DNA of 40,123 nt from Actinomycetota bacterium (GCA_009699205.1 WLOP01000011.1:1-40123); one strand, 5' to 3'. Counted from the stretch's first letter, positions 20,120 through 28,698 are shown. Made by a program: numbers and translations. The notes: a model not told the origin generated them from the sequence alone.

Positions 20120-21601
20120 TTACCAACCACCTTCGGCACGACGGTTGTATTTAACCTCGCTATTGCCCAAGTCAAAAACGATGAGCTTTCGTTCAGTAAA
20201 TGACTCAAGGAACCATTGTGAAAGTTCGCGACCAACGCCACTCTTGCCCGCACCACCGAATGGTGCAAGTTGATCCCAGTAATTACTGGTCTCGTTAACG
20301 TTCACCGATCCATGGGGAAGTGCTTCGGCAACGCGCCAAGCGCTGCCAAGATCGCGCGTCCATAACGAAGCGATAAGTCCAAGTTCACTGCGATTGGCAA
20401 TTTCGATTGCATGTTCTGCTGATTTAATCTTCATGATTGGCGCAACGGGACCAAAAGTTTCTTCTTGCATAATCAACATCTCTTCAGTCACATCAGTAAG
20501 AATTGTTGCCGGGAAGTACAGACCTTCCTCTGGGCCAAATTGAATTACCTTCGCTCCCCGATTCTTTGCATCTTCAACGTGCGTGCGAACTCGGGCTAAT
20601 GTCGTCTCGTTACAGAGAGGTCCCATTGTTGTTGTCTCTAAAGAGGGATCGCCAATCACGAGTTTGCCCGCAGCTTTAGTGAACTTCGCTAAGAACTCAT
20701 CGTAGATATCCTCATGAACGAGAAGTCGCTCGGCCGATGTACAAACCTGACCTGAGTAATAGAAGCAGCCATTTATTGCGCCATCGACTGCAGCATCAAT
20801 ATCAGCATCGGCCAAGATAATAAACGGCCCATCGCCTCCGAGCTCAAGTAGATGTGGCTTCAGCGCACACGCTCTTGCAATAATTTCGCCGGTCTTAGTA
20901 GAACCTGTAAAAAAGATTCCATCAACACCTTTATGCTCAACAATTGCTGCTCCGATATCACCGAAACCTTGAACAACATTGACAACACCAGCAGGTAAGC
21001 CAGCATCTTCGAAGATCTGCGCCACCATTGCGCAGCTCAACGGTGCATATTCAGATGGCTTCCACACCGTTGTATTACCTGCGCCAATAATGTGCGCCAA
21101 CGCAATTGATGAAATATCCGTGGGGAAGTTATACGGGGTAATCACGCCCACAACGCCAAGGGGGCGGTGACCAAGAACTAACCTCTTATTGGTGGTCTGT
21201 TCTTGGCTCGATGGGAAGGAGAGACCGCGATGTCTGAGTATCTCTTCTGCAGCTTTTGAATAAGAAGGAACTGCATACTCATAGACCTCTTCGCGCGAAT
21301 CAGTAATAGTCTTACCAATTTCATGGCAAAGCATCAGTGCGATCGGTTCGGCGCGCTCAAGAAATAGTTGATGAATGCGACGCAGAATTTTCGCTCTTTC
21401 AATCACCGGTAGCGCGGCCCAAGCAGGTTGAGCGGCTCTGGCTGCTGCGACTGCACGATCAACATCTACAGTGGTGCATCGCGAAACATTGCTAATTACT
21501 TCGCGAGAATGCGGAGACTTGACTTCAAAAGTTCCACCCGAACCTGGCACCCACTTGCCACCGATAAGTGCATTGACTGGGGCGCTGCTAGTTTCGATCA
21601 T
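20120..21601 (-). CDS. NAD(P)-dependent aldehyde dehydrogenase (succinate-semialdehyde type possible)
   Basis: Aldehyde dehydrogenase superfamily enzyme oxidising an aldehyde to its acid. The protein has 493 residues with catalytic Cys287 (GQVCTSAERL), general base Glu253 (LLELGGDGP) and oxyanion Asn158 (TPYNFP). The start is ATG 21601 because AGGAG lies 5 nt upstream; an in-frame start 45 nt earlier has no such support. Neighbouring glutamate dehydrogenase fits a role in glutamate/GABA catabolism, which would make it a succinate-semialdehyde dehydrogenase. Lactaldehyde- or glyceraldehyde-phosphate-type activities cannot be excluded. It converges with tRNA-Leu, with no visible terminator between them. 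Confidence 0.9.
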   Translation of the reverse strand: MIETSSAPVNALIGGKWVPGSGGTFEVKSPHSREVISNVSRCTTVDVDRAVAAARAAQPAWAALPVIERAKILRRIHQLFLERAEPIALMLCHEIGKTITDSREEVYEYAVPSYSKAAEEILRHRGLSFPSSQEQTTNKRLVLGHRPLGVVGVITPYNFPTDISSIALAHIIGAGNTTVWKPSEYAPLSCAMVAQIFEDAGLPAGVVNVVQGFGDIGAAIVEHKGVDGIFFTGSTKTGEIIARACALKPHLLELGGDGPFIILADADIDAAVDGAINGCFYYSGQVCTSAERLLVHEDIYDEFLAKFTKAAGKLVIGDPSLETTTMGPLCNETTLARVRTHVEDAKNRGAKVIQFGPEEGLYFPATILTDVTEEMLIMQEETFGPVAPIMKIKSAEHAIEIANRSELGLIASLWTRDLGSAWRVAEALPHGSVNVNETSNYWDQLAPFGGAGKSGVGRELSQWFLESFTERKLIVFDLGNSEVKYNRRAEGGW

Positions 21602-21648
21602 TTCTACTCCTGCTCTGCCTATGAGTTTGCGGGCACTACTGAGCACTC

Positions 21649-21676
21649 ATGCTACATCCGTAGTTCTAAAATGCAA
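21649..21676 (-). promoter_or_regulatory. Candidate promoter of the aldehyde dehydrogenase gene
   Basis: On the minus strand TTGCAT (21676-21671) and TAGCAT (21654-21649) are separated by 16 bp. This predicts a leader of about 40 nt ending in the AGGAG site. Matches are partial, so it is a candidate only. Confidence 0.35.
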
Positions 21677-21706
21677 CGGTCGACTAGAAGCATCCCGAAT
21701 ATATGC

Positions 21707-21719
21707 CGAAAAGTTTTCG
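21707..21719. promoter_or_regulatory. 13-bp palindrome upstream of the aldehyde dehydrogenase promoter
   Basis: CGAAAAGTTTTCG is a perfect inverted repeat about a central G, in the 159-bp gap between gdh and the aldehyde dehydrogenase gene and about 30 bp upstream of the candidate -35 box. It could be an activator or repressor site, or a weak end-of-transcript hairpin for gdh; no T-run follows it. Confidence 0.3.
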
Positions 21720-21760
21720 CATTAAGACATTAAGAATTGTGAATTGCTCGAGTCGTTTCT

Positions 21761-23002
21761 TTATGGATACAACCCGCGTAAGCGATGGGCTTCTGCAACA
21801 CGGCTCACACCCAACATATGTGCAGCTTCGCGCCACGTTACGTTCTTGGATTTTGCAGTTTGCTCTACTTCATGGATCGCCTTCATCAAAATCTGATTGA
21901 GATTTTCGCGTACTTCTGCGGCAGTCCAGAAGAAGTTCTGCTTATCTTGGACCCACTCAAAGTAAGAGACGATAACTCCGCCTGAGTTAGCCAAAATATC
22001 AGGAATAACAATTGCACCTTTATCGTTCAAAATCGCATCGCCTTCGGGAGTAGTCGGGGCGTTTGCGCCTTCGACAATTACTTTTGCCCTTATTCCTGGA
22101 GCGGTTTTCCCAGTAATCGAATCGGCAAGTGCGGCTGGAATGAGGACATCAACATCAAGATGCAATATCTCTTCATTGGTTAACGTATCTGTGCCAGGGG
22201 CACCAACGACGCTGCCAGTCTTTTGAGCATAATCAAAGATCTCAGCAACAGATGCGAAACCCGTGACTCCACCTTTTACATCGCTGACTGCAACGATCTT
22301 GAGTCCCATGTTTTCGAGTGCAATCGCTGTCCAATAGCCCACTTTTCCAAATCCTTGAATGGCGACAGTTGCGCCTTCTGGATTGATTCCGCGAACGCGC
22401 AAACCTTCGATGGTTGAAATAGCAACGCCATCACCTGTTGCAGTGGTGCGACCAAGTGAGCCGCCTAGAACAATTGGCTTTCCAGTAACGACTCCGGGGA
22501 CCGAAAATCCCGCGTTAACAGAATAGGTATCCATCATCCATGCCATGTTGCGTTCATCTGTTCCCACATCAGGCGCCGGAATATCGCGCTCTGGTCCGAT
22601 AATGGGCAAGATTTCTGAGGTGTAGCGCCGAGTTAGGCGTTCGTTTTCTGCCAGCGAAAGAGTTTGCGCATCAACTGCTACTCCGCCTTTTGCTCCGCCG
22701 TAAGGCAAGTTTGTCAGTGCACATTTCCATGTCATCAACATTGCGAGCGCGACTGTTTCATCGAGGTCGATATCTTGATGGAAGCGAACTCCGCCTTTTG
22801 ATGGGCCGCGCGTAGTTGAGTATTGGACGCGATAGCCCTTATACATTTCGACTCTGCCGTCATCGCGGCGCAGTGGAACAGCTACTTCAAGAACTCTGCG
22901 AGGAGTTGAGAGGGTGTTCCAGTCATTTTCAGAGAGATTAAGTTGATCTACCGCTCGCCGTAATTGGGCAAGGGCTGTTGCCATTGGTGACTCCGTTGTC
23001 AT
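21761..23002 (-). CDS. gdhA: Glutamate dehydrogenase
   Basis: Reversible oxidative deamination of glutamate to 2-oxoglutarate and ammonia. The protein has 413 residues, the hexameric small type. Catalytic Lys105 lies in LPYGGAKGGVAVD; GPSKGGVRFH at 66-75 is the substrate-binding segment, DIPAPDVGTDERNMAWM follows, and the Rossmann loop is IQGFGKVG. The length and motifs resemble the NAD-preferring GudB/RocG group, but coenzyme use is not proven. ATG 23002 has no Shine-Dalgarno sequence; TACTGT lies 6 nt before it, suggesting a leaderless mRNA. It may be read through into the aldehyde dehydrogenase gene. Confidence 0.95.
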   Translation of the reverse strand: MTTESPMATALAQLRRAVDQLNLSENDWNTLSTPRRVLEVAVPLRRDDGRVEMYKGYRVQYSTTRGPSKGGVRFHQDIDLDETVALAMLMTWKCALTNLPYGGAKGGVAVDAQTLSLAENERLTRRYTSEILPIIGPERDIPAPDVGTDERNMAWMMDTYSVNAGFSVPGVVTGKPIVLGGSLGRTTATGDGVAISTIEGLRVRGINPEGATVAIQGFGKVGYWTAIALENMGLKIVAVSDVKGGVTGFASVAEIFDYAQKTGSVVGAPGTDTLTNEEILHLDVDVLIPAALADSITGKTAPGIRAKVIVEGANAPTTPEGDAILNDKGAIVIPDILANSGGVIVSYFEWVQDKQNFFWTAAEVRENLNQILMKAIHEVEQTAKSKNVTWREAAHMLGVSRVAEAHRLRGLYP

Positions 23003-23008
23003 GCTTTT

Positions 23009-23014
23009 ACAGTA
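23009..23014 (-). promoter_or_regulatory. Predicted -10 box for leaderless gdhA
   Basis: TACTGT on the minus strand ends 6 nt before the gdhA ATG. It matches the TANNNT -10 pattern at the distance expected for a transcript beginning at the start codon. A -35 box is not obvious. Confidence 0.42.
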
Positions 23015-23093
23015 GTCCTGTCTTAAAAGGAAAGGAAGTTTTGCTCAGTGATTATCGCCACTGAAAATAGGCGCGATGCTAAAGTTCACTTTG

Positions 23094-23107
23094 TTGCCTG
23101 CAGGCAA
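23094..23107. promoter_or_regulatory. 14-bp perfect palindrome upstream of the MFS gene
   Basis: TTGCCTGCAGGCAA is its own reverse complement and lies 40 bp upstream of the MFS start, in the divergent gap between gdhA and the exporter gene. A TATAAA at 23124-23129 follows. It has the look of a dimeric repressor site for the exporter, but no regulator gene is adjacent. Confidence 0.4.
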
Positions 23108-23147
23108 ATGCGGATGCACGCGCTATAAAGAAGATAAGGAAGCCCCC

Positions 23148-24380
23148 ATGCTGGAACAGTTGCGGCTTCTGAAAAGTCATAAAGGTTTTTCTCCTTTGAT
23201 TCTCTCTAGGTTCATATCGAATTTAGGTAATGGACTCTCGCCGGTTGCTTTGGCATATGGCGTTTTGGCTCTCCCCCATTCGACCGGAAAAGATCTAAGT
23301 TTGGTTATGACTGCCCGAATTACACCAATGATTGTGTTTATGTTGATTGGGGGTGTCGTCGGAGACAGGTTTAAGCGCAATCGCATCGTTGGCGGTACTG
23401 ACATTATCGGCAGTGTCATAGCGGGATTAATCGCGCTCTCATTTATCAAAGGTTTTGCAACAATCCCTCTTCTGTGTGTATTGGGAGGGATTTTTGGAGT
23501 TCTCAACGCGCTCTGGTGGCCGGCGATGTCAGGAGTGCTACCCGAAATATTGCCTAAAGAATTACTGCAGAAAGGCAACGCCGTTGTTGGCCTTGTCAGC
23601 AATATCGGATTCACAGCAGGCGCTCTCCTTGGCGGCACAATCGTGACTTTATTCGGCTCAGGTTGGGCGCTACTTGTTGATGCGCTCTCCTTTACTGTTG
23701 CTGGTTTTCTTGTCTGGAATATCACTTTGCCTCCAATGCCCGACCGCGAAAAGAATTCTGTGCTCCACGATCTAAAGAGTGGCTGGGTTGAATTCATTTC
23801 CCGCTCATGGGTTGTCGCCGTAGTAATCGGTTTCACATTTATCAACCTCTGCTTTGAAGCGACGATGACTGTGTTGGGCCCCCTGGCATATAACAAGGAT
23901 TCATTTGGGCCAAGGAATTGGTCCTTTAACTTGGCTGCACTAACAATTGGAATGATTGTCGGCGGGATTATTTCCCTGCGTATTCATTTTGGACGTCCGT
24001 TAGTTCTTGGCATGATTGCAATTGCTTTTGCCTCTTCATGGGAGTTCGCGTTGGGTATTGGAATCACGCTGCCAATCACCTTGCTCTTAGCAATTGTTGC
24101 TGGGGTTGCGATAGAGATTTTCGGTGTCGTCTGGCAAAGTTCGATGCAGAGCAACATTCCTGAAGAGTCTTACTCGAGAGTTGTTGCATATGACGCTTTG
24201 GGTTCGTATGCACTTGCTCCCATTGGCATCGCAGTAGCTGGTCCTATCGCTATTGCTATCGGAACATCCACCACACTTATTGTGGCAGCGACCATCACCC
24301 TGGCAGGAGCCTTGATCCCTTTGAGCCTGTCATCTGTCAGAAATCTCAGGAGCCACGCCAATAGAGCGCCAGACGCGTAG
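23148..24380 (+). CDS. MFS transporter (drug/metabolite efflux type)
   Basis: Major facilitator superfamily secondary transporter with 410 residues and about 12 membrane helices. The helix 2-3 loop motif is GGVVGDRFKRNR (68-79). The overall pattern (short N-terminus, FISNLGNGLSPVALA in helix 1) resembles the EntS/MFS_3 group of exporters, so export is more likely than import; the substrate is unknown. The start is ATG 23148 because AAGGA stands 7 nt upstream; an earlier in-frame ATG (23076) would add 24 non-hydrophobic residues and lacks a site. It is divergent from gdhA. Confidence 0.88.
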   Translation: MLEQLRLLKSHKGFSPLILSRFISNLGNGLSPVALAYGVLALPHSTGKDLSLVMTARITPMIVFMLIGGVVGDRFKRNRIVGGTDIIGSVIAGLIALSFIKGFATIPLLCVLGGIFGVLNALWWPAMSGVLPEILPKELLQKGNAVVGLVSNIGFTAGALLGGTIVTLFGSGWALLVDALSFTVAGFLVWNITLPPMPDREKNSVLHDLKSGWVEFISRSWVVAVVIGFTFINLCFEATMTVLGPLAYNKDSFGPRNWSFNLAALTIGMIVGGIISLRIHFGRPLVLGMIAIAFASSWEFALGIGITLPITLLLAIVAGVAIEIFGVVWQSSMQSNIPEESYSRVVAYDALGSYALAPIGIAVAGPIAIAIGTSTTLIVAATITLAGALIPLSLSSVRNLRSHANRAPDA

Positions 24381-24383
24381 AGT
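24378..24383 (+). promoter_or_regulatory. Predicted -10 box for leaderless hlyIII, overlapping the MFS stop
   Basis: TAGAGT begins with the TAG stop codon of the MFS gene and ends 6 nt before the ATG at 24390. No Shine-Dalgarno sequence is present, so the downstream gene may have its own leaderless transcript even though the gap is only 9 nt. Confidence 0.38.
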
Positions 24384-24389
24384 CAGAAC

Positions 24390-25058
24390 ATGAAGAGCAA
24401 AGCAAAAGAGGTGGAAGTAGTGGCGCCGATTGCGCCTCCTAAGTTGCGGGGATGGTTTCACCTAGGAGCAGCGCCTGTAGTTTTTATAGCCTCTCTTGTT
24501 CTTTTTATTCTTAGCAAAGATTCACTGAAATTTGCCGTCGCCCTTTATTCGCTCACTGCAATCCTGCTCTTTAGCGTCTCTGCTATCTATCATCGCGTTC
24601 CTTGGTCGCCATCTAAGAAAAAGATTTGGCGCAGATGGGATCATGCAAATATCAATCTATTAATTGCAGGTTCCTACACTCCATTTGCGGTAACACTTCT
24701 TGAAGGACGCGACAGAACAATTCTCTTGTCGGTTATCTGGACTGGCGCACTTATCGGAGTTGCAGTCCGCGTCTTCTGGGTCGGCGCACCACGTTGGTTA
24801 TATGTCGCCAACTACCTGCTCTTAGGTTGGGTTGCAGTTATTTACACCCCGCAGATGTATCGATCTGGCGGACTTTGGATTCTTCTGCCCATCTTGATCG
24901 GTGGCCTCTTCTATTCAGTCGGTGCAATCTTTTATGCACTCAAATTGCCCGGTAGAAATGCCCGTTATTTCGGATTCCATGAGCTTTTTCATATTTTTGT
25001 AATCGCGGCTTGGATTTCGCAGTACGTTGCAGTATCAGTGGCCATTTACCGCCAATAA
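24390..25058 (+). CDS. HlyIII/PAQR-family integral membrane protein
   Basis: Seven-helix membrane protein of the hemolysin III/PAQR (CREST) superfamily, 222 residues. The putative metal-site residues are present: Ser64 and His68 in SAIYHR, Asp84 in WDHANI, and His197/His201 in GFHELFH. Eukaryotic relatives are metal-dependent ceramidases or receptors. Bacterial members are often called hemolysins, but cytolytic activity is rarely shown, so the physiological role here is unknown. It follows the MFS gene after 9 nt. Confidence 0.9.
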   Translation: MKSKAKEVEVVAPIAPPKLRGWFHLGAAPVVFIASLVLFILSKDSLKFAVALYSLTAILLFSVSAIYHRVPWSPSKKKIWRRWDHANINLLIAGSYTPFAVTLLEGRDRTILLSVIWTGALIGVAVRVFWVGAPRWLYVANYLLLGWVAVIYTPQMYRSGGLWILLPILIGGLFYSVGAIFYALKLPGRNARYFGFHELFHIFVIAAWISQYVAVSVAIYRQ

Positions 25059-25153
25059 CCCGCATCTACGCCTGCGCGCTTACCCTCGTGGGCTTTTCGC
25101 GCAAGGCCCTTTTGCTCTAACCTGTGCTCCTAACGATAGTGAGGAATCTGGCG

Positions 25154-25963
25154 ATGGCCGAAAAGGGATCTTTTCTCAACTGGGTGGGATTTAAAGGCGA
25201 AGAAAGTAACGCTCCAGGTTCAGTTGACCGTATTCGCGAACTAGAAGCGCAGTTGGCCGATCTTCGTTCTCGTCGAGATGTCACAACGCTCTCCAAGGAA
25301 GAGTTTGAAATTCTCGCAACTGAAACTGCGATGACAATGATCAAGTCCGCGCAATTGCGCGAATCGAAAGCTCAAGCTACTTCTGACCGAGTGATAAATG
25401 AAACTGCTCGCCAAGCGAAAGATGCCCTTGACTCTGCAGATCAGAAAGCCAAAGCTCTCCTTTCCAGCGCCGAGAGTCGTGGACGTAAATACATCGAAGC
25501 GGCAGAAAGCGATGCGCAAGAGCTCCGTGAGACTGCCGAAATTGAAGCTGAGACGCTCATCGAAACCAAGAAGCGCGAAGCATCACACTTAACATCTGCA
25601 GCACGTCGTGAAGGCGAGCGGATGATTTCTGAAGCCGCTAAAGATGTAGTTGATTATCGCCAGTGGCTGTCCGGTGTTATTTCAGAAGCTGAACGTCTAT
25701 ACAAAATTCAAACTCAATCACTTGATTCTGCAGAGAGCGCGATTCACCAATCACGTACCCGCCTCGAAGTGGCATTTAATCGTTTGGCAGAGTTGCAAAA
25801 AAGCGTCATAGAAAACTTGCGCGCCGATGGAACGTTAATTAAGCCGGACCCAATCAAAGTGACAAGCGAGCGCACTAAGCCAGCACTTGATGCTCCAAAG
25901 CGCACCGCAGCAAAGAAACCTGTGAAGAAAGTTGCTAAGAAGACCGCGCCTAAACGCAAGTAA
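25154..25963 (+). CDS. Coiled-coil protein with Lys/Ala-rich tail (function unknown)
   Basis: The protein has 269 residues. Residues 24-42 form a short coiled coil, and 65-220 is a long heptad-like helix rich in Ala, Glu, Lys and Arg, resembling the coiled-coil parts of DivIVA or of b-type stalk proteins. Residues 249-269 are a basic tail (KRTAAKKPVKKVAKK and on) like histone-H1-type tails. No DivIVA N-terminal domain, signal peptide or membrane helix is seen. The start is ATG 25154, with GAGGAA 7 nt upstream. It lies 5 nt before the acyltransferase gene, so the two are co-transcribed. A cytoplasmic scaffold or nucleoid-contacting role is speculation. Confidence 0.75.
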   Translation: MAEKGSFLNWVGFKGEESNAPGSVDRIRELEAQLADLRSRRDVTTLSKEEFEILATETAMTMIKSAQLRESKAQATSDRVINETARQAKDALDSADQKAKALLSSAESRGRKYIEAAESDAQELRETAEIEAETLIETKKREASHLTSAARREGERMISEAAKDVVDYRQWLSGVISEAERLYKIQTQSLDSAESAIHQSRTRLEVAFNRLAELQKSVIENLRADGTLIKPDPIKVTSERTKPALDAPKRTAAKKPVKKVAKKTAPKRK

Positions 25964-25968
25964 CTTTT

Positions 25969-27765
25969 ATGGACGCTAATCGCGGTATCCGACATATTCC
26001 TGCCATCGATGGCCTTCGCGCCATCGCGGTTATTGCCGTCATGCTCTACCACTTGGGTTTCAATTGGATACCGGGTGGTTTTCTTGGAGTCGATCTCTTC
26101 TTTGTCATCTCTGGCTATGTAATTACCCGTTTGCTCTTAGATTCGATACAGCGAAGCGGCGGATTAGATTTACGAGGCTTCTACTTTGCTCGAGCTAGGC
26201 GATTGTTACCGGCTTTAATATTTATGGTCATCACCACCGCACTTTTTGTTGGGGTATGGGCACCAGAGGCGATCAAACGATTCGTAAGTGACCTGCCTTA
26301 TGCGCTTACGGGAACAATCAACTGGGCACTTGTTGCTCGCCATACCGATTATTTTGAATCAATCGGGCGACCACCACTGCTTCAACATACGTGGTCGCTA
26401 GCGGTTGAAACACAGTTCTACTTAGTATGGCCCTTGATTCTCTTATTGGTATTGAAAAGATTTGGAAAGAAAAGTATCCCCCGGGCCGCATTAGCAATTG
26501 CAATGTTCTCCGGAGCTGCGCTCTTTATTCTTTCAATGCGATTAGATGTATCAAATGTACAAAGCGTGAGCCACGTCTACTTTGGTACAGATACCCACAG
26601 TATCGGTCTCTTCTTAGGGGCGGCCCTTGCCGTGAGTTGGATCCCCCAAAACCTCACCACAAATATTGCTCAACGTGCGCAGGATTTCATTGATGGAATC
26701 GGTGTATTCGGACTTTTAGGCCTACTCGCCTGCTTCCTCTTTATTAACGAAACAAATGCAAGTCTGTATCGTCTGGCTTTTCCGCTCGCTGGCATTTTCG
26801 GCTGTGCAATTATCATCTCGTTGGTTCACCCTGCATCACGCTTTGCACCCCTGCTAAGTACCCCAGCTATCTTGTGGATTGGTCAACGCTCGTACGCAAT
26901 TTATCTATGGCATTGGATTATTTTTCAAGTGACGCGTCCAAGTGTCGATCTCGCTGGATCGCCTTGGGCTCTTTATACCTTACGAATTCTCATCGTCTTT
27001 GCTCTTGCAGATATCTCCTTGCGTTGGGTTGAGTTACCAATAAGAGGCGATGTAGTAGGTGCTTGGTTTAGGGGAATGAAATATCGGACCAAAAAAGTAC
27101 GAGTCCGCCAACAAGGTTTGGTTCTTGTAGGTGCTCTGTCGCTCTTAACTGCAACGGGCATTGTTAGCCTTAATGCCATTAATAGCAGTGCCCGCGTACA
27201 GGCAGCACTTGAGGAAAGTTTGCTTAATCCCGTTCCGGCATCATCTCCCTCACCGACGCCTTCGGCTTCAGTCACTCCGGTAATTTCTAACGTTTCAGGT
27301 TTGTGGGTTGTCGGAGACTCAGTGATTCTTGGAATTCGTTATGAACTCGACCAGAAAGAGCGAGTGGAATTGATTAATGCACGTGTAGGTCGCCAAGCGG
27401 CAGAGGTGATTACAGTTCTTAAACACGATCAAGCTGCAATGGCAAATTCGCCAGTCATATTAGATTTAGGAAATAACGGATTAGTCTCCGAGAAAGAGAT
27501 TCAAGCAATCTTCGATATCATCAAAGATCAACCCCAAATAATCATTGTAAATACTGCTGTTCCGCGTGGGTGGCGCGATGCAAATGATGCGCTAATCAAT
27601 CGTTTCGCAGAGAAATATGCACAAGCTTCAGTTGTAGATTGGAACGCAATATCTAAGGGTCATCCTGAATATTTCGCGCCAGACGGAGTACACCTTGAGC
27701 CCAACGGCGTGCGAGTGTATGTAGATGCAATTCTCTCTAAGCTTTACGCGCCAGAAATAAAATAA
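25969..27765 (+). CDS. Acyltransferase-3 / SGNH-hydrolase O-acetyltransferase (OafA-like)
   Basis: The protein has 598 residues. Residues 1-375 are a ten-helix acyltransferase-3 domain (PAIDGLRAIAVIAVMLYH at 8-25, FFVISGYVITRLLL, and the HTWSLAVETQFYLVWPL segment). A further membrane helix (about 385-405) and a Ser/Pro/Thr linker (about 422-435) lead to an external SGNH domain with VVGDSVI near 445 and the catalytic DGVHLEPNG near the end. Such proteins move acetyl groups across the membrane onto cell-surface glycans or peptidoglycan. It could act on the glycan begun by the WecA-like enzyme, but the target is not shown. It ends at an adjacent terminator. Confidence 0.9.
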   Translation: MDANRGIRHIPAIDGLRAIAVIAVMLYHLGFNWIPGGFLGVDLFFVISGYVITRLLLDSIQRSGGLDLRGFYFARARRLLPALIFMVITTALFVGVWAPEAIKRFVSDLPYALTGTINWALVARHTDYFESIGRPPLLQHTWSLAVETQFYLVWPLILLLVLKRFGKKSIPRAALAIAMFSGAALFILSMRLDVSNVQSVSHVYFGTDTHSIGLFLGAALAVSWIPQNLTTNIAQRAQDFIDGIGVFGLLGLLACFLFINETNASLYRLAFPLAGIFGCAIIISLVHPASRFAPLLSTPAILWIGQRSYAIYLWHWIIFQVTRPSVDLAGSPWALYTLRILIVFALADISLRWVELPIRGDVVGAWFRGMKYRTKKVRVRQQGLVLVGALSLLTATGIVSLNAINSSARVQAALEESLLNPVPASSPSPTPSASVTPVISNVSGLWVVGDSVILGIRYELDQKERVELINARVGRQAAEVITVLKHDQAAMANSPVILDLGNNGLVSEKEIQAIFDIIKDQPQIIIVNTAVPRGWRDANDALINRFAEKYAQASVVDWNAISKGHPEYFAPDGVHLEPNGVRVYVDAILSKLYAPEIK

Positions 27766-27790
27766 CCCCCGCACATTTACTGTGCGAGGG
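27766..27790. terminator. Bidirectional hairpin terminator between convergent genes
   Basis: CCCCCGCACA (27766-27775) and TGTGCGAGGG (27781-27790) flank a 5-nt loop. On the minus strand the pairing is complete with one G-U pair and is followed by TTATTTTATTT, a good terminator for the Lys-rich protein gene. On the plus strand there is one C-A mismatch and a weaker CTATTTCTT tail, still positioned right after the acyltransferase stop. Confidence 0.82.
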
Positions 27791-27807
27791 CTATTTCTTA
27801 ATAAGTA

Positions 27808-28698
27808 TTAGGAGAAGAGACCTGGCAGACCGAAATCTTTTCCAGGTGTGATGATTGCATCCGAGTAAACAGTGGAGATTCGGAATGAAGTCCATGTGTT
27901 CTTTGATGGCGATTCACCCTTTGTTACATCATAGGTGAACTGATCGGCGCCCACAGTTGCGAGTTCAGTCCAAGGACCATCGCTAATTGAAGTTTCGATC
28001 TTGTAGCCAGTGACGCCTTCGACTGCTGTTGGTGCATTCCAGTAAATAGTCGCGCCAGTTGCGGTGTAGTGAGCAACAATTCCCACTGGAGCTTCGTGGG
28101 CAGTAACTGTTGGAAGAGTTTCGGTAGGTGGAGTTGCAACCGTTGTTGGCATGTCAGTTGCTGTCTCTGTTGGAGTTGTATCAGCAGATGCAATCGCTGT
28201 TGGTGTTGGCATTGGAGGCAGAGCGCCTTCGTCGTCGCCACCCTTTGATTTACTCCAAACAATGAGCACCAATAGAATAACGCCAAGTGCTACCGCGTAA
28301 ACAACGCGACGTGAAGGCGCTTCTTTCTTGGCAGGTGCAGCAGGTGCTGCTACTCGTGGAGCAGCTGGAAGAGTAGAAACAGAAACTGCAGGTGTGCGAG
28401 TTGTTCCACCTAGTGGAACTGGTGGAATGACAGGAGCAGATACTGCACGAGTTGAGCGCTTAGCCACTTTTTTCTTCGCGCTCTTTTTGACTGCGGATTT
28501 CTTAACGACAGCTTTCTTGACTGCTGACTTCTTTACCGCTGACTTCTTTACTGCTCTCTTGGCAGTCTTCTTAGCGACAGCTTTCTTAACAACTTTTTTC
28601 TTCGCCACAGTTTTCTTGGCGGGAGATTTCTTAGTGACAGCTTTCTTCGCGGGCTTTTTTGCCGCGGACTTTTTGGCAGTTGCCTTCTTTACAGCCAC
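27808..28698 (-). CDS. Membrane protein with histone-H1-like Lys/Ala tail and external FN3-like domain
   Basis: The protein has 296 residues in three parts. Residues 1-84 are a Lys/Ala/Val repeat ([12 protein letters not shown] type) like bacterial histone-H1 tails. A Pro/Ala linker leads to one membrane helix at about 131-148 ([17 protein letters not shown]). Outside lie a Thr/Pro-rich stretch (160-200) and a fibronectin-III-like beta domain (about 202-285, with [16 protein letters not shown]). The basic tail before the helix and acidic residues just after it (DDE, 155-157) predict a cytoplasmic tail by the positive-inside rule. The tail could bind DNA or anionic polymers. The start is GTG 28698, with AGGAG 5 nt upstream. 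No family name is certain. Confidence 0.8.
   Translation of the reverse strand: MAVKKATAKKSAAKKPAKKAVTKKSPAKKTVAKKKVVKKAVAKKTAKRAVKKSAVKKSAVKKAVVKKSAVKKSAKKKVAKRSTRAVSAPVIPPVPLGGTTRTPAVSVSTLPAAPRVAAPAAPAKKEAPSRRVVYAVALGVILLVLIVWSKSKGGDDEGALPPMPTPTAIASADTTPTETATDMPTTVATPPTETLPTVTAHEAPVGIVAHYTATGATIYWNAPTAVEGVTGYKIETSISDGPWTELATVGADQFTYDVTKGESPSKNTWTSFRISTVYSDAIITPGKDFGLPGLFS
28482..28571 (-). repeat. 15-bp tandem repeats encoding KKSAV units
   Basis: Near-identical 15-bp units, such as 28527-28541 and 28542-28556 (ACTTCTTTACYGCTS), tandemly encode Lys-Lys-Ser-Ala-Val repeats of the histone-H1-like tail. The wider region to 28692 has looser copies. Copy number could vary by slippage without breaking the frame. 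Confidence 0.7.

Noticed and set aside
23177-23896. 239-codon minus-strand frame inside the MFS gene
   Set aside because: The MFS frame has membrane helices and a motif-A loop; the antisense frame shows no domain and no start site.
25154-25963. Assignment of the coiled-coil protein as DivIVA/Wag31
   Set aside because: The conserved DivIVA N-terminal lipid-binding domain is not visible; only general coiled-coil character is shared.
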